This document shows positions 47,253 to 58,839 of a stretch of 64,000 nucleotides of DNA, piece after piece; within the stretch, counting starts at the first letter, position 1; every line of letters starts with the position of its first letter. The notes under the pieces were generated by a model that made no database searches, was not told the origin of the DNA, and saw only the letters and a list, made by a program, of their open reading frames with translations. Source of the stretch: Notospermus geniculatus (taxonomy: Eukaryota > Nemertea > Pilidiophora > Heteronemertea > Lineidae); contig NMRB01000917.1 in the NCBI GenBank assembly GCA_002633025.1, positions 59,964-123,963 of the forward strand, written 5' to 3'. A program made the translations under genes and the position numbers.

Positions 47253-47594
47253 AAGCGAATGGCTCGCGGGGTTTGTTGTGGCACCATGACAGTTGGTCAT
47301 CGATATCAAGCACCATTTTGAGAAAAAGGCAAAAGAAGGATTTTAGTTTATTGGGAAATGCATTAGACAGCCAAACTTCGGAGGCGCATTGTGCAAAATC
47401 TGCCGCTGAATTTGAAAACGTCATTAACCCATTTTAACAATTTTTTAATGGAACCTCGTCCCCAGTGTTTACATTCGCATATTTGCACAGATGTTGCATA
47501 TGGCTGGAGCGCGGCTTTGCCTGGAGGCTATTTATTCACTCTCTATGGAAGGTACCACCAAAAATGTAAACAAAGCCCGCGAGCCATTCGCTTT
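47253..47594. mobile_element. MITE with AAGCGAATGGCTCGCGGG ends
   Basis: About 342 bp; arms also share TTTGTT/AACAAA just inside. TTA/TAA-like words flank both ends. No coding content. Confidence 0.8.
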
Positions 47595-48041
47595 AAGGCC
47601 AAGTAAAAATAATAATTAGATTCGCGTCCTTTTTTTCTCAGATGAGGGGGAGGTTTTTATTTTTTATTTTTACTAGTTTGAGGCTGAAAAGACATGTCGA
47701 AATCAAATTAAAAAATTTCAGAGATTGCCAAAATTTTGGGGAGGTATAGGAAATGCATTGTAAAATCTTTTTGCAGTTTTTGCACTTTTGGGGTGAGGGA
47801 GGGGACGCTAATTTAATATATTTTTTACTTGGCCTAAGGACGGGTGGCCTCTGCAATTTTGAAAAGTAGGTCAAATCAAGAACTCATTACATATATCATG
47901 CACACCATTAGATGCACACATGATGAAAATTTGGAGACGATCCAGTCGTTAGTTTAGGAATTATTGGACTTTTGAGTTTTCGTTTTGGCCACCTGGTGGT
48001 CAGGCCAAGAATCAAATCGGACCAAACTTGGTCATTTTCAC
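47595..48041. other. Intergenic with dispersed-repeat fragment
   Basis: AT-rich sequence, then 47960-48030 related to the 37.3-kb repeat. No gene. Confidence 0.45.
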
Positions 48042-48044
48042 ATC

Positions 48045-48127
48045 CCCATCATTGCCTGAACCTGTATATTCATTGCATACAGGGAGCAGATTGAGACGCA
48101 CGTGAGATGAATTTTTCTGTAGATAAA
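48045..48127 (+). pseudogene. GPCR 3' remnant (TM7 region), upstream of intact gene
   Basis: TTGCCTGAACCTGTATATTC and ACGCACGTGAGATGA match 58563-58625 and, more distantly, 51055-51110 of the intact GPCR, where the sequence encodes transmembrane helix 7 and the C-terminal tail. Only the 3' end survives. Its 3' flank continues at 48527-48720. Confidence 0.75.
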
Positions 48128-48526
48128 GGGCCATATTCATAAAGGGTGTTTAGCCTAATCAGCGTACAAATTCTGCATTACACAGGTTAAAGGTCTAGAA
48201 AACTATTGTCTGATGTCTGTATGGTGCTTCACCAGAGGGGTTAACCCGCAGGATAATCACACGCGTACAACTCTCCTGCGTCTAAGCCCAAGAGGACAAA
48301 GGAAAAATTAAACGATCAGGCAGGCTTGTCTGGAATTTGTCCAACACTTTCTCTTGTCCTCCCAAACTGAGCCGCAGGAAGGTTAGACGCGTGTGATCAT
48401 CTTGTTGGTGAATGCCAGAGATCAGGCAGCATACAAAATGCAGAACAATAGTTTTCCAGGCCTTTAACCTGTTTAATGCAGAATTTGTACGCTGATTAGG
48501 CTAAACACCCTTTATGAATATGGCCC
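48128..48526. mobile_element. Palindromic element GGGCCATATTCATAAAGG
   Basis: 399 bp with inverted arms of more than 100 bases (TTTAGCCTAATCAGCGTAC, AGAAAACTATTGT). AAA flanks both ends. Inserted just after the GPCR remnant. Confidence 0.85.
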
Positions 48527-48844
48527 AAAATGTTCTTAGCACAGATTGACTCACATGCCTGATTATATGTACAAAATATCGGATTTGAAAAAAAAATACT
48601 TGTGAACTTCATAGCAAATAACGCCTTTAAGGAGAGAAGAGAGTAGACCTGAGCACCATAGTTGTACGTACATGTAGCAGAAGATTCATTTTTGTCACTT
48701 TTAAAGCGCGACTATATGCCTTAGGTGACTCTTTCTCTCTCCACACCTCGATAAGACTGGTCCCTTGTCCAGCCGTATATAGCCAGTGATAACACCGACG
48801 CTGGACTGATACTATATACATGTATCATGGCAGCCATAGCTTCA
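48527..48844. other. 3' flank of decayed GPCR copy
   Basis: Contains TACAAAATATCGGATTTGAA and ACGTACATGTAGCAGAAGA, which recur at 58669-58720 and 60880-60910. The sequence is therefore part of a tandem gene-spacer unit. In this copy the spacer is uninterrupted at the point where 2.1 kb is inserted at 58.7 kb. Confidence 0.6.
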
Positions 48845-48951
48845 CCACTTGACAAGTTCAACGTGGTGTTATAGCGTGAATAACCCTTCATCAGGTAAGG
48901 TACACATGCTTCAACTCATTCGTTTGTGTGTAAGAACGCACAGAATACCTA

Positions 48952-49384
48952 CTCTTCATTCCAAATCCCCTTGGCGCGAGGTTTTCGGCCGATATCTCCT
49001 CAACGGCTGGGCCAAATTCAACATACCATACATCAATAAACTTGTCTTTCTTGCCGGTATCTTTCTGCTATCTTCATTTTTTTCGTAAGGCCTGCATAAT
49101 GGATCTCTTTCTCAAAACCCATTTCATTTCGCGATGCTGTTCAGTGCAGTTTACACGTGCGCGATGCATTGCGTCATTTCAAAATGGCCGCCATTTCGCC
49201 CGTCAGCACAAACGGTGATTTGTGAAACAACTTTTTTCTGTCACGTTTTTCGGGAAATTGACTGTGATGATGGCTGTACCGCCAAGAAAGATAAGTCAAC
49301 TGACGTATGTTTCATCAAAATCGGCCCAGCCGTTGCGGAGCTATCGTTGATAAACCTCGCGCCAAGGGGATTTGGAATGAAGAG
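48952..49384. mobile_element. MITE with TACTCTTCATTCCAAATCC ends
   Basis: Arms share CTTCATTCCAAATCCCCTTG and GCGCGAGGTTT; TA at both outer ends suggests a TA target duplication. No gene. Confidence 0.82.
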
Positions 49385-49587
49385 TAATTGGCAACTTACA
49401 TCGTTCTAATAGATAGATTTGAACAGTCTTGTCGAGCATGCATTGACAAGATCATGATCAACCTCACCACCATGAATTAGCTCTGTGTGTAAATGGTGTA
49501 CATCGACCGTGTGTATAATGCTATGAACGAGGTCACCGTAAATGAGATGCACTACGACGGCGTCACGAAATTCCGTTTTGGATGCAT

Positions 49588-49990
49588 AGCATGGCGCTTT
49601 AACAATCGTATGAAATATGCGACACATATCACACGCGTGTATCATTATTTTTTTTAAAAATCATAATGCCCAAGGACTGTATGAAACACGATCACGAAAC
49701 TACATGTAATTATTGCTGCCTGAGATCATGATATACATGTATGTAAACAAGCTGACACCAGCAGTAGTAGTTTGAATCAAGTCAACCAGCACATCCATGG
49801 TCGTTCGAACGATCCAGGTGTACCGTGTTACCATTTCACTCATCAGTGGGGGATCCAGCAGTTAGTTTGGAAACCAGTGGCAAATCGTACTTGGGAGCGA
49901 TATCCAAAGGCACGTTTCTTTTTCCCATAAATTTCCTGTTCTTGTTTGATGGCCAGAATTTCGCCGTTATCTAACGCATTACTCCCACTG
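49588..49990. repeat. 5' flank of GPCR gene, copy at 60910-61437
   Basis: Shared blocks include AACGATCCAGGTGTACCGTG, TCCAGCAGTTAGTTTGGAAA and AGATATCCAAAGGCACG-like sequence. It probably holds the GPCR promoter. In the 61-kb copy no receptor coding sequence follows. Confidence 0.85.
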
Positions 49991-50098
49991 TAACATTGCA
50001 GAGTTCAACCTAGTACCATTTGCCTTAGGTATCTGGAAAGGACTATACAGCAGTGAACGCCGTTGATAAACACTCAAACATTAAACAAACCCTGAAAA

Positions 50099-51139
50099 AT
50101 GACATCGGTGAGCGTGACACAGGGTGCCACCATCGGCGAAAGCACTGAAGCAATGAGATGCGTCGGGTACCTTTACAGCCCGCTGACGACTTCACACGTC
50201 ACTATGTTCTACTTCTTGATATTCGTCCCATTTTACATGGTCGTCATATTCGTTGGTGTGGTCGGTAACAGTTTAGCCTTCGTCGTGTTGGGGAGGGAGA
50301 AACCATTTACGTCGACCTCAGTCTTTCTCCGCAGTCTCTCAGTGGCCGACAGCCTCTTCCTTGTGTGCTGTCTTTTGTTTTGGTCACTCCCTCGAATTCA
50401 TATGCACTTAGGTGTGTTTGTAGAGTACAGGGTATTTAGCACTATGGCTCATAGCTATCTCTGGACGTTTCTATGGATGTCGAAGACATGGTCTGTGTAT
50501 TTAACTGTGTTCGTGGCGGCAGAGCGCTTCATTGCTGTCTGTAAACCGCTGAAGGCTGCGTCGCTGTGTACCATCAGGAATGCTCGTTACGCTTGTCTCC
50601 TCACAGCTACATTCTCGTTTCTCTATCGATTTGTATGGTTTTTTGTGTACAAACCTGTCTGGCAGTACGACCCCTGTACCGAGACATACATACCCATTCG
50701 GTTCAAGGAAGTAAAATTTTACTCCAATGTATATTTTTCTGTCATCTATGTCGGCTGTCTGCATATGATCATAACCACTTTTTTCCCCATAACATTCCTT
50801 ATATTTATTTCCTATCGCTTGATAGCAGCTCTGAAAAAATCAGTTTCAGGTCAGGCAGGCGGCAAGGCTGGTGCACGAACAAAGATGGGTACAGTCAGGG
50901 TTTTAGCCGTTGTCATCACTTTTAATGTACTTGAAGTTCCTGGAGCCCTGATGCAGATTGTTGGATTATTACGTGACCTCTCCAATCATAATATCGGTGA
51001 CGATGAGTACTTTATGGCATTTAATTTCTTCTACTTCCTTGTCTTGGTCAACAGTTGCTTGAACTTTTATATTTACTGTCTCACAGGGACCAGATTTAGA
51101 CGCACGTTAAAAGGGTTGTTCTCAAATCAGGGATTCTGA
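50099..51139 (+). CDS. FMRFamide-receptor-like class A GPCR, single exon, intact
   Basis: 346 residues with seven hydrophobic segments. TM1 carries GVVGNSLAFVVL (G56-N57), TM2 LSVADSLF (D84), TM3 ends in AERFIAVCKPLKA (E142-R143-F144, in place of DRY), TM7 NSCLNFYIYCL. The TM3 text SVYLTVF...ERF.AVCKPLKA and CTIRNARY fit the FMRFamide/neuropeptide receptor group. The usual TM3 disulfide cysteine is absent (H118), which I recall is common in this group, while C193 is present in loop 2. Likely a plasma-membrane receptor for a small neuropeptide; ligand unknown. The start ATG follows CTGAAAA. It is the only intact member of a local decayed array, followed at 51210 by a MITE. Confidence 0.93.
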   Translation: MTSVSVTQGATIGESTEAMRCVGYLYSPLTTSHVTMFYFLIFVPFYMVVIFVGVVGNSLAFVVLGREKPFTSTSVFLRSLSVADSLFLVCCLLFWSLPRIHMHLGVFVEYRVFSTMAHSYLWTFLWMSKTWSVYLTVFVAAERFIAVCKPLKAASLCTIRNARYACLLTATFSFLYRFVWFFVYKPVWQYDPCTETYIPIRFKEVKFYSNVYFSVIYVGCLHMIITTFFPITFLIFISYRLIAALKKSVSGQAGGKAGARTKMGTVRVLAVVITFNVLEVPGALMQIVGLLRDLSNHNIGDDEYFMAFNFFYFLVLVNSCLNFYIYCLTGTRFRRTLKGLFSNQGF

Positions 51140-51209
51140 TCTCGGAACTCGGAGGCGATTTATTCACGCACCTGATGTCGTATGAAATTTTCGGATGAAA
51201 AATGGTTAA

Positions 51210-51575
51210 AGGAGCACGGTATTGCCACTTTTTCTCGACAGCCGGCGCCACTCTCTAACCCGGGGGCTAACTACGTTGTCGGCGAATAGGAGCAGTCAGC
51301 CGCGCATATTGCTAACAGATGGCAGCACAGTCTTAGCGGACCAAATGTACAGGAAATCTATTATGATCGCTGCTCGATCGATAATGACTGGGTCCGCTAG
51401 ATGCATTGAATTGGGCCCTAGTGACACCTAGTGGTCAACTCGCTGACAGCTCCTATTGACCCGATTTTCTACGTACATTTTGTAATGCATTTTAGTAGTT
51501 CGTCTTACTGCCGCTAGGTGGCTCCCTCTACGTCGGCAGTCAAATAACGCATTTGAGATCCAATACTGTGCTCCT
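51210..51575. mobile_element. TTAA-flanked MITE just downstream of the GPCR
   Basis: Ends AGGAGCACGGTATTG and AGGAGCACAGTATTG (inverted), with TTAA at 51206-51209 and 51576-51579. Its interior carries the repeat also found at 11170-11345. Confidence 0.85.
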
Positions 51576-51579
51576 TTAA

Positions 51580-52557
51580 CATCTCCTTGCGAAATTAAAC
51601 AAAGCAGGGCGGAGAATGAATGAGTTTGTTGCAAGAGGATCGTAGTGTAGTGTATATAGTTTATTCATGAGATGAGAAAAAATATGTGACCCGCTCTGGC
51701 AAAACCAGTCACATGACGCTCTTAGCTTGGCAGGTTGAGACCAAATATTTGTCACTTTCAGTATTGTCAGGCTGTTGTGAAATCTGAAATAATCTATTTC
51801 TTGCATCCTCTCCTGGTGTCATCTTAGTTCGTTGAGGCTCAACTTCTGAGTGACATGCGACTGCTTTTGCCAGAGCGGGTCACATATAGGATCTACATTA
51901 GTATGGGGCTGAGGCAGAGCTTTATTGTCCTCAGATGTCGTGAGGAAACAGATGCATAACGCATTGTCCGAATCCATTCTCAGCAGTTTGAGCAGACAAG
52001 AATTTTTTACTCGATTAAACTAAAACCTCGAATAAAATTTCATTTGCTTATAAATCGAGATAAAGACAGAACGAGATAATGTGTGGCTAAATCACGATAA
52101 CAATTTTGAATCTCATACACCTGCAGGCGTCAAAGACTACTACCTCATCTCAATTTTAATATAAAAATCGATATGCAGTTGTTGTTGTTTTTTCATGTAA
52201 ACTCTTCAAATCCACCTTGGGCCTATCCCAAAGCCCCGCAAACCAAGACAATAACCGACAAGACACAGACACAGATACGCTGTTATTTTAACGACAGCCT
52301 GACGGTGGATTTGCGAGGACGCAGAGTCTGCGAGGTACCATGAGGATGATCTCTGTAATAACTTGCATAGCCAAGACCATTATATTGGTTACTTGAAGCA
52401 ACGACGGAACGCCGCAGATTATGGAATTGCTTGTAAATCACGTGGGACACCGTATCAGTATAGACCTTCAGAGAGATCTTTTGGCCAAACGCACCCTGGT
52501 CTCCGGAGCAGAAACTACTCGACGGACTTAACAGTGTTCTTGGTCTTTTTCATGTAC
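51580..52557. other. Intergenic, no gene recognised
   Basis: TGTGACCCGCTCTGGCAAAA (51687) and its approximate inverse GCCAGAGCGGGTCACA (51870) bracket about 200 bases, a probable small inverted-repeat element. The rest is AT-rich without features. Confidence 0.5.
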
Positions 52558-52845
52558 AAGCCCGGTGGTCGAGTGGTTACCGCGCTTGACTACCAAATTG
52601 TGCAATGGGTCAGCGCGAGTTCGACTCCGGGCGAAGGCATATACAAAAGAATGCGAAACAAAATTCTGAAATATATTAATTGAAGGTCGTCGGATGGGAC
52701 TAAAAGCCGTGGTCCCTTCTACCTGAGTGTCTATGTCAGGGCAAGTAAAAGACCCCACACAGGTGGACTGTAGCCTGTCGTGGACTCCATACCTCCGGCA
52801 AAAACCCAACAGGGTTACGACGCCGGTAATGATATGATATGATAT
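52558..52845 (+). repeat. tRNA-derived SINE with TGATA tail
   Basis: The head has an RNA polymerase III A box TGGTCGAGTGG (52566-52576) and B box GAGTTCGACTCC (52617-52628), 50 bases apart as in tRNAs. A body of about 200 bases follows, then ATGATATGATATGATATG. The head cannot fold as a normal tRNA 3' end and continues into the body, so it is a SINE, not a tRNA gene. The tail marks the edge of a 2.2-kb duplication. Confidence 0.8.
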
Positions 52846-52856
52846 GAACAGTCTTT

Positions 52857-53329
52857 AGCCCTTTTTACACTACGCAGAATTTTGCCATGGATGAACCGTG
52901 CCGTGCTCGGCCCGGGTCGCGGCGCCCGGGTCAGGCCTGCCTCAGAATGACCGTTTACACTGCACCGCCTGCTCTCTTTTCTGTGGGGGTAGGAAATCTC
53001 CGTCATTTTCAATATGGCTGCGCCCATGAACATACGCGGCAATGACGTATTGAGTTCAAGGCCGATAAATGAGCATGCGCACTCGACTATAGGTGAGTCA
53101 TTCAAGTGGGCCGAAGCCCAGCAGCGTGTTTACACTGTGCAGTTTTTCAGCAGAGTCGTGCTCGACCCGGGTCGAACCCACCTCCTGTTGGGGTGTTCGG
53201 CCCGGATAAAAGTAGCACTGTGCCGAGCCCAACCGTGCCCTGCCAATCCACTCACACTACCACTATTTTTGCCGAGCCGTGCCCGACCCGGGTCGAGCGC
53301 GGTTGAAAAATCGTAGTGTAAAAGGGGCT
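52857..53329. mobile_element. MITE AGCCCTTTTTACACTACG with GACCCGGGTCG blocks
   Basis: 473 bp; ends AGCCC(T)TTTTACACTACG and complement, TTT on both sides. Internal CGTGCCCGACCCGGGTCGAG and its inverse CTCGGCCCGGGTC give extra hairpins. A second copy lies at about 55629-56092 within unit 2. Confidence 0.8.
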
Positions 53330-53339
53330 TTTGACATAA

Positions 53340-54770
53340 ATTTACATGTATCTCCGCCTGATACATGTACCTTGAATATTTCGAACACGAGTTGTACGTG
53401 AAAGTTTTTCTTGTTGGTCATATTTCTGCATCAAAATTTCGGAAATTTGGAAATATCGTAATTATGTAATAACTTATCGGGAAAATCCCTAAATATCAAC
53501 ATTTTTATTATGATTTTTTTTTACTTTTGTTGCAGGTTTGGTAGAGTAGAACCTTCTAGGGATTTGGGGCTTTGTTTGTTCAAAATTTGGCACTCAAAAC
53601 GCCCGTGGACGCCCGCTTGCCGTGGACGCCCACAGACTTGTGCTGCCATCTGAGGGGAAAATAATGAACTAAAATATTTTTCTGCCTTAGCTGATTTTCT
53701 GAGCCGAACTGCACCTCTTGACATTGTTTTGCCCGTTTACTGATGTTTATTAGTACATTTTTTTCTTGTTGAAAACGCTCATATTGCCAAACCCTCTTGA
53801 GGAACAGATGGATAAAAAATTACGTAAGCTTGAGTGCTAAAGGGTTAAGTGGTTGTTGACATACATGTATTTGAAATTATATAAAATTTCTATAATTTGA
53901 GTATTTCGAATTTTTCACAAAATTTTGATATCAGTAGACAGAGCTCGCCTAAAAACAAAGAAGTGTGAAGTTTTGGACCTTTTAGCGTATAATGGTTAGG
54001 AGTTAGGCATGTTTTTCAAAATTCTCCCCAGTTTAATGCAAAAAGTCCCGAAATTTTGAAAACCTATATTCTGAGGTCAGCTTTATCTAATGGCATCAAC
54101 ATTTTTCTGAAAAGCAGGAAAATGTCAAATCATCAAAATTTTGATAATCTCAGATATCTCAGAAACACTCAACATATTTTGATTAAACAAACTCAGAAAT
54201 AAAATAAAACTTGTCGGATTATACGCTCGGATTATATGTTCAAATTTATTTTTACACGACGTTTCGCGTGTACTTCGACACGCGTCTTCAGGTTAAATGG
54301 GCAAAATGACTGAACGTTGAGAACGACGTCAGTACGTCTTTACGTCTGTTCAGTCATTTTGCCCATTTCACCTGAAGACGCGTGTCGAAGTACACGTGAA
54401 ACGTCGTGTAAAAATAAATTTGAACATAGTGCGTATAATCCGACAAGTTTTATTTTATTTCTAATTAAATATCGCCTATGAAATGCCATTCAAAGAAGAT
54501 ATTAAACAAACTCATTAGAAATATCCACTCTATCAAACCTGAAATAAAAGTCACAAAAAATTACACAACAAAAATGTTGATTTTTGGGGGGTTTTCTGAT
54601 AAGCTATCACATAATTACGATATTTCCTACTTTCCGACATTCTGATGCATAAATATGACCAACAAGATATACTTTCATGTGGAACAAACCGTGCGAAAAC
54701 TGGCCCAGTAGTATTCGAAATATTCAAGGTATATAATGGAGATAAGTTGTCAACGATCGTACATTAGAGT
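53340..54770. repeat. Large palindrome with central ACGACGTTTCGCGTG hairpin pair
   Basis: Arms begin near TACCTTGAATATTTCGAA and end with the complement near 54725. They include GGTCATATTTCTGCATCA. An inverted pair of ACACGCGTCTTCAGGT blocks sits at 54255-54300 and 54366-54415. Same palindrome family as 58840-59780. Confidence 0.75.
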
Positions 54771-54816
54771 ATCTCCCTTTATGATGTTTATATAACACAA
54801 ACGGAAGTACGTATTT

Positions 54817-54965
54817 ACTCCAATGAACATTTTTTGGTCATCAATGTCACCTTTCTGCATATGGTGATAATGACGTTGACGTTCGTACCGCTAGATTGTA
54901 CTCTCAAAAAATCGGTTGCAGCTATAAAGCAGGCGGCCAGGGCCCGATTGTTCAAAACTGTATTT
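54817..54965 (+). pseudogene. GPCR fragment (TM5 to loop 3), in unit 1
   Basis: TTCTGCATATGGTGATAATGAC and AATCGGTTGCAGCTATAAAG-type sequence aligns with 50735-50870 of the intact receptor, but with deletions and frame breaks. Confidence 0.7.
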
Positions 54966-55016
54966 GTCAGGAAGGTGACGTTAGTGGTATCTTGGCGTTA
55001 TCTCTATCAGTTAAGN

Positions 55017-55591
55017 ATTTATCACACTTCAAATGCATTTTTCGAAGTCATCAGATCGAACTTCAGACTACCAATAGGTTCAAATTGTTCTAAACATGTT
55101 TATCTATTGCAAGACGTTGACATTATCTTGATTTTATAATACTCAACTGAGAAAAATGCAACCTTCGGCACTAAAATTTCGGCAGTTTAGCTCGGAAGCA
55201 TGAGAGTTGATGCGATTTACTGAATTTACTGAATCTTGGAATAAGATCGCCGAACAATATTAACGTTATCATGGAGAAGGGAATCCCCGCTGCATATAAA
55301 CATTGTGGTATAGCCGACAGCTGTCACAGGTTTCACCAAATCCTTTCGCCCAAACTACCTATGTTAACTTCTTTGTCTTCAAACCATTGTTTGCCATATT
55401 TGGTATGAACCAAATAGTTGTATTGTACGAACGTCTCGTTAATACTGTGGTTTCCTTTGGTAGGCCTCGACCATGTCGACGTGCATGGCTTAATGTGTCA
55501 GGGAATTCCTATTCTATTCCAAATAGGGCAGCAACCAATCAAATTTCGTTCCGGACCTTTTCCACTACATGCATTGACTTCTAACAGTCGT
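55017..55591. other. Spacer between duplicated units, nothing recognised
   Basis: 575 bases unique within the window, beginning at the ambiguous base 55016. No gene or repeat recognised. Confidence 0.5.
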
Positions 55592-57803
55592 GGGTAATGA
55601 TATGATATGATATGATATGAACAGTCTTTAGCCCTTTTTACACTACGCAGAATTTTGGCGTGGATGAACCGTGCCGTGCTCGGCCCGGGTCAGGCCTGCC
55701 TCAGAATGACCATTTACACTGCACCGCCTGCTCTCTTTTCTGTGGGGGTAGGAAATCTCCGTCATTTTCAATATGGCTGCGCCCATGAACATTCGCGGCA
55801 ATGACGTATTGAGTTCAAGGCCGATAAATGAGCATGCGCACTTGACTATAGGTGAGTCATTCAAGTGGGCCGAGCCCAGCAGCGTGTTTACACTGTGCAG
55901 TTTTTCAGCAGAGTCGTGCTCGACCCGGGTCGAACCCACCTCCTGTTGGGGTGTTCGGCCCGGATAAAAGTAGCACTGTGCCGAGCCCAACCGTGCCCTG
56001 CCAACCCACTCACACTACCACTATTTTTGCCGAGCCGTGCCCGACCTGGGTCGAGCGCGGTTGAAAAATCGTAGTGTAAAAGGGGCTTTTGACATAAATT
56101 TACATGTATCTCCGCCTGATACATGTACCTTGAATATTTCGAATACTACTAGGCCAATTTTAACACGAGTTGTACGTGAATGTTTTTCTTGTTGGTCATA
56201 TTTCTGCATCAGAATTTCGGAAATTTGGAAATATCGTAATTATGTAATAACTAATCGGGAAAATCCCTAAATATCAACATTTTTATTATGAATTTTTTTA
56301 CTTTTGTTGCAAGTTTGGTAGAGTAGAACCTTCTAGGGATTTGGGGCTTTGTTTGTTCAAAATTTGGCACTCAAAACGCCCGTGGACGCCCGCTTGCCGT
56401 GGACGCCCACAGACTTGTGCTGCCATCTGAGGGGAAAATAATGAACTAAAATATCTTTCTGCCTCAGCTGATTTTCTGAGCCGAACTGCACCTCTTGACA
56501 TTGTTTTGCCAGTTTACTGATGTTTAGTACATTTTTTTTCTTGTTGAAAACGCTCATTTTGCCAAACCCTCTTGAGGAACAGATGGATAAAAATTACGTA
56601 AGCTTGAGTGCTAAAGGGTTAAGTGGTTGTTGACGTACATGTATTTGAAATTATATAAAATTTCTATAATTTGAGTATTTCGAATTTTTCACAAAATTTT
56701 GATATCAGTAGACAGAGCTCACCTAAAAACAAAGAAGTGTGAAGATTTGGATCTTTTAGCGTATAATGGTTAGGAGTTAGGCATGTTTTCCAAAATTCTC
56801 CCCAGTTTAATGCAAAAAGTCCCGAAATTTTGTAAACCTATATTCTGAGGTCAGCTTTATCTAATGGCGTCCACATTTTTTCTGAAAAGCAGGAAAATGT
56901 CAAATCATCAAAATTTTGATAATCTCAAATATGTCAGAAACACTCAACATATTTTGATTAAACAAACTCAGAAATAAAATAAAACTTGTCGGATTATACG
57001 CTCGGATTATATGTTCAAATTTATTTTTACACGACGTTTCACGTGTACTTCGACACGCGTCTTCAGGTGAAATGGGCAAAATGACTGAACGTTGAGAACG
57101 ACGTCAGTACGTCTTTACGTCTTGTTCAGTCATTTTGCCCATTTCACCTGAAGACGCGTGTCGAAGTACACGCGAAACGTCGTGTAAAAATAAATTTGAA
57201 CATAGTGCGTATAATCCGACAAGTTTTATTTTATTTCTAATTACATATCGCCTATGAAATGCCATTCAAAGAAGATATTAAACAAACTCCTTAGAAATAT
57301 CCACTCTATCAAACCTGAAATAAAAGTCACAAAAAATTACACAACAAAAATGTTGATTTTTTGGGGGTTTTCTGATAAGCTATCACATAATTACGATATT
57401 TCCTACTTTCCGACATTCTGATGCATAAATATGACCAACAAGATATACTTTCATGTGGAACAAACCGTGCGAAAACTGGCCCAGTAGTATTCGAAATATT
57501 CAAGGTATATAATGGAGATAAGTTGTCAACGATCGTACATTAGAGTATCTCCCTTTATGACGTTTATATAACACAAACGGAAGTACGTATTTACTCCAAT
57601 GAACATTTTTTGGTCGTCAATGTCACCTTTCTGCATATGGTGATAATGACGTTTTCCCCCATATGACATTCGTACCGCTAGATTGTAGCTCTAAAAGAAT
57701 CGGTTGCAGCTATAAAGCAGGCGGCCAGGGCCCGATTGTTCAAAACTGTATTTGTCAGGAAGGTGACGTTAGTGGTATCTTGGCGTTATCTCTATCAGTT
57801 AAG
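55592..57803 (+). repeat. 2.2-kb direct duplication, unit 2
   Basis: Starts inside a TGATA microsatellite identical to the SINE tail of unit 1 but without the SINE body, and ends at CTATCAGTTAAG. Holds the same MITE, palindrome and GPCR fragment as unit 1. Confidence 0.9.
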
Positions 57804-58640
57804 CCCTTTGCAGACGCCATGCTAGAGATAACGCCAAAATAGTACAAAACGGTCTTGTAAACAACACAGCAAGGTTGGTGGTACATGAGCAAAGATGGGT
57901 ACAGTTAGGGTCTTAGCCGTATCGTCATTACTTTTGCTAGCATGATACCTGCGGCGAGCACTTCTTACTCAAAGGATGCATGTGGCCAGAGGATGGCATT
58001 TTGCTGGGCGTGCATGGGGGAATATGTTTAGAGCGGGCCAACGTCTTGGGCAATAATCGAAGCCTATTGGAAGCAGGTGGCAGCAGTTTTATGTGTTGAA
58101 GTTCCTGTTTTCTAATCATCCTGCATGGTTGAAGAAAATATTGGTGACCATTGTAGCCTGCTGGTTCCGCTGGCCACCGTTTAGATGGCGTTGCGTACGC
58201 AGCGCCATCTAAATGGTGGCCAGCGGAACCAGGCTAGTGGGCATTGCAAATCATTGGAAGTTTCTTCATGCATTTTATTCGCTAAGGGGTAAAAAAATAA
58301 AATGGCACCCACTTAAGGACCACCCCCATGTCATTCTCAACATTCTCTGTGAAAATGGTGCCATTTCGATCAAAACCACGGAGGAGTTAGCGGTCGAACT
58401 TAAAGTGCCACCGTCAATTATAATATAGATGCTTCTAAATTCCTACCGCCTTCATCCAATTCTTCGACTTACGTGACTCAGTACATCTCCGATGTAATAT
58501 TACTACATGTAAGCTTACACGTAAATGGACAACAATCCTTTTATTTGCTTGACTTCGTCAACAGTTGCCTGAACCTGTATATTCATTGCATACAGTGATA
58601 ACATTGAGACGCACGTGAGATGATTTTTTTCTGTAAATCT
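57587..58640 (+). pseudogene. GPCR pseudogene, interrupted
   Basis: 57600-57725 matches TM5 to loop 3; 57880-57945 matches GGCTGGTGCACGAACAAAGA onwards (loop 3 to TM6); 58550-58640 matches TM7 and tail (GTCAACAGTTGCCTGAACC). Deletions, stops and a 58155-58237 hairpin element lie between. More complete than the copies at 48.0 and 54.8 kb, but not functional. Confidence 0.8.
58155..58237. mobile_element. 83-bp near-perfect hairpin element
   Basis: TAGCCTGCTGGTTCCGCTGG with arms of about 37 bases and a loop around TTGCGTACGCA. One or two differences between arms. Ends TA on both sides. Inserted within the GPCR pseudogene. Confidence 0.8.
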
Positions 58641-58839
58641 AATGTTGTTAGATTGCCTTACGTGCCTATGTACAAAATATCGGATTTGAAAAAAAAGTAA
58701 ACTTCATAGCAAAACGTCTTGAGCCTACCGCACACTGGAGCTACCTGCTGAGCAAACAGTCACTCAGCCGCGACCGTTTGCTGGGCAGACAGCTGCTGTC
58801 TGCTGAGCAAACGGGCTCGACTGACTTTTTGCTCAGCAG

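Larger units (their letters stand above)
52826..55015 (+). repeat. 2.2-kb direct duplication, unit 1
   Basis: Nearly identical to 55592-57803, with scattered substitutions and short indels (one of ~27 bases near 56145, absent here). Contains a GC-rich MITE (52857-53329), a large palindrome (53340-54770) and GPCR-derived sequence. Ends at an ambiguous base, 55016. Confidence 0.9.

Noticed and set aside
52558-52645. Functional tRNA gene (A and B boxes present)
   Set aside because: The sequence runs into a SINE body with a TGATA tail, and no acceptor stem closes.
58213-58428. 71-codon frame as a small gene
   Set aside because: Starts in the hairpin element and lies within GPCR pseudogene debris; no family match.
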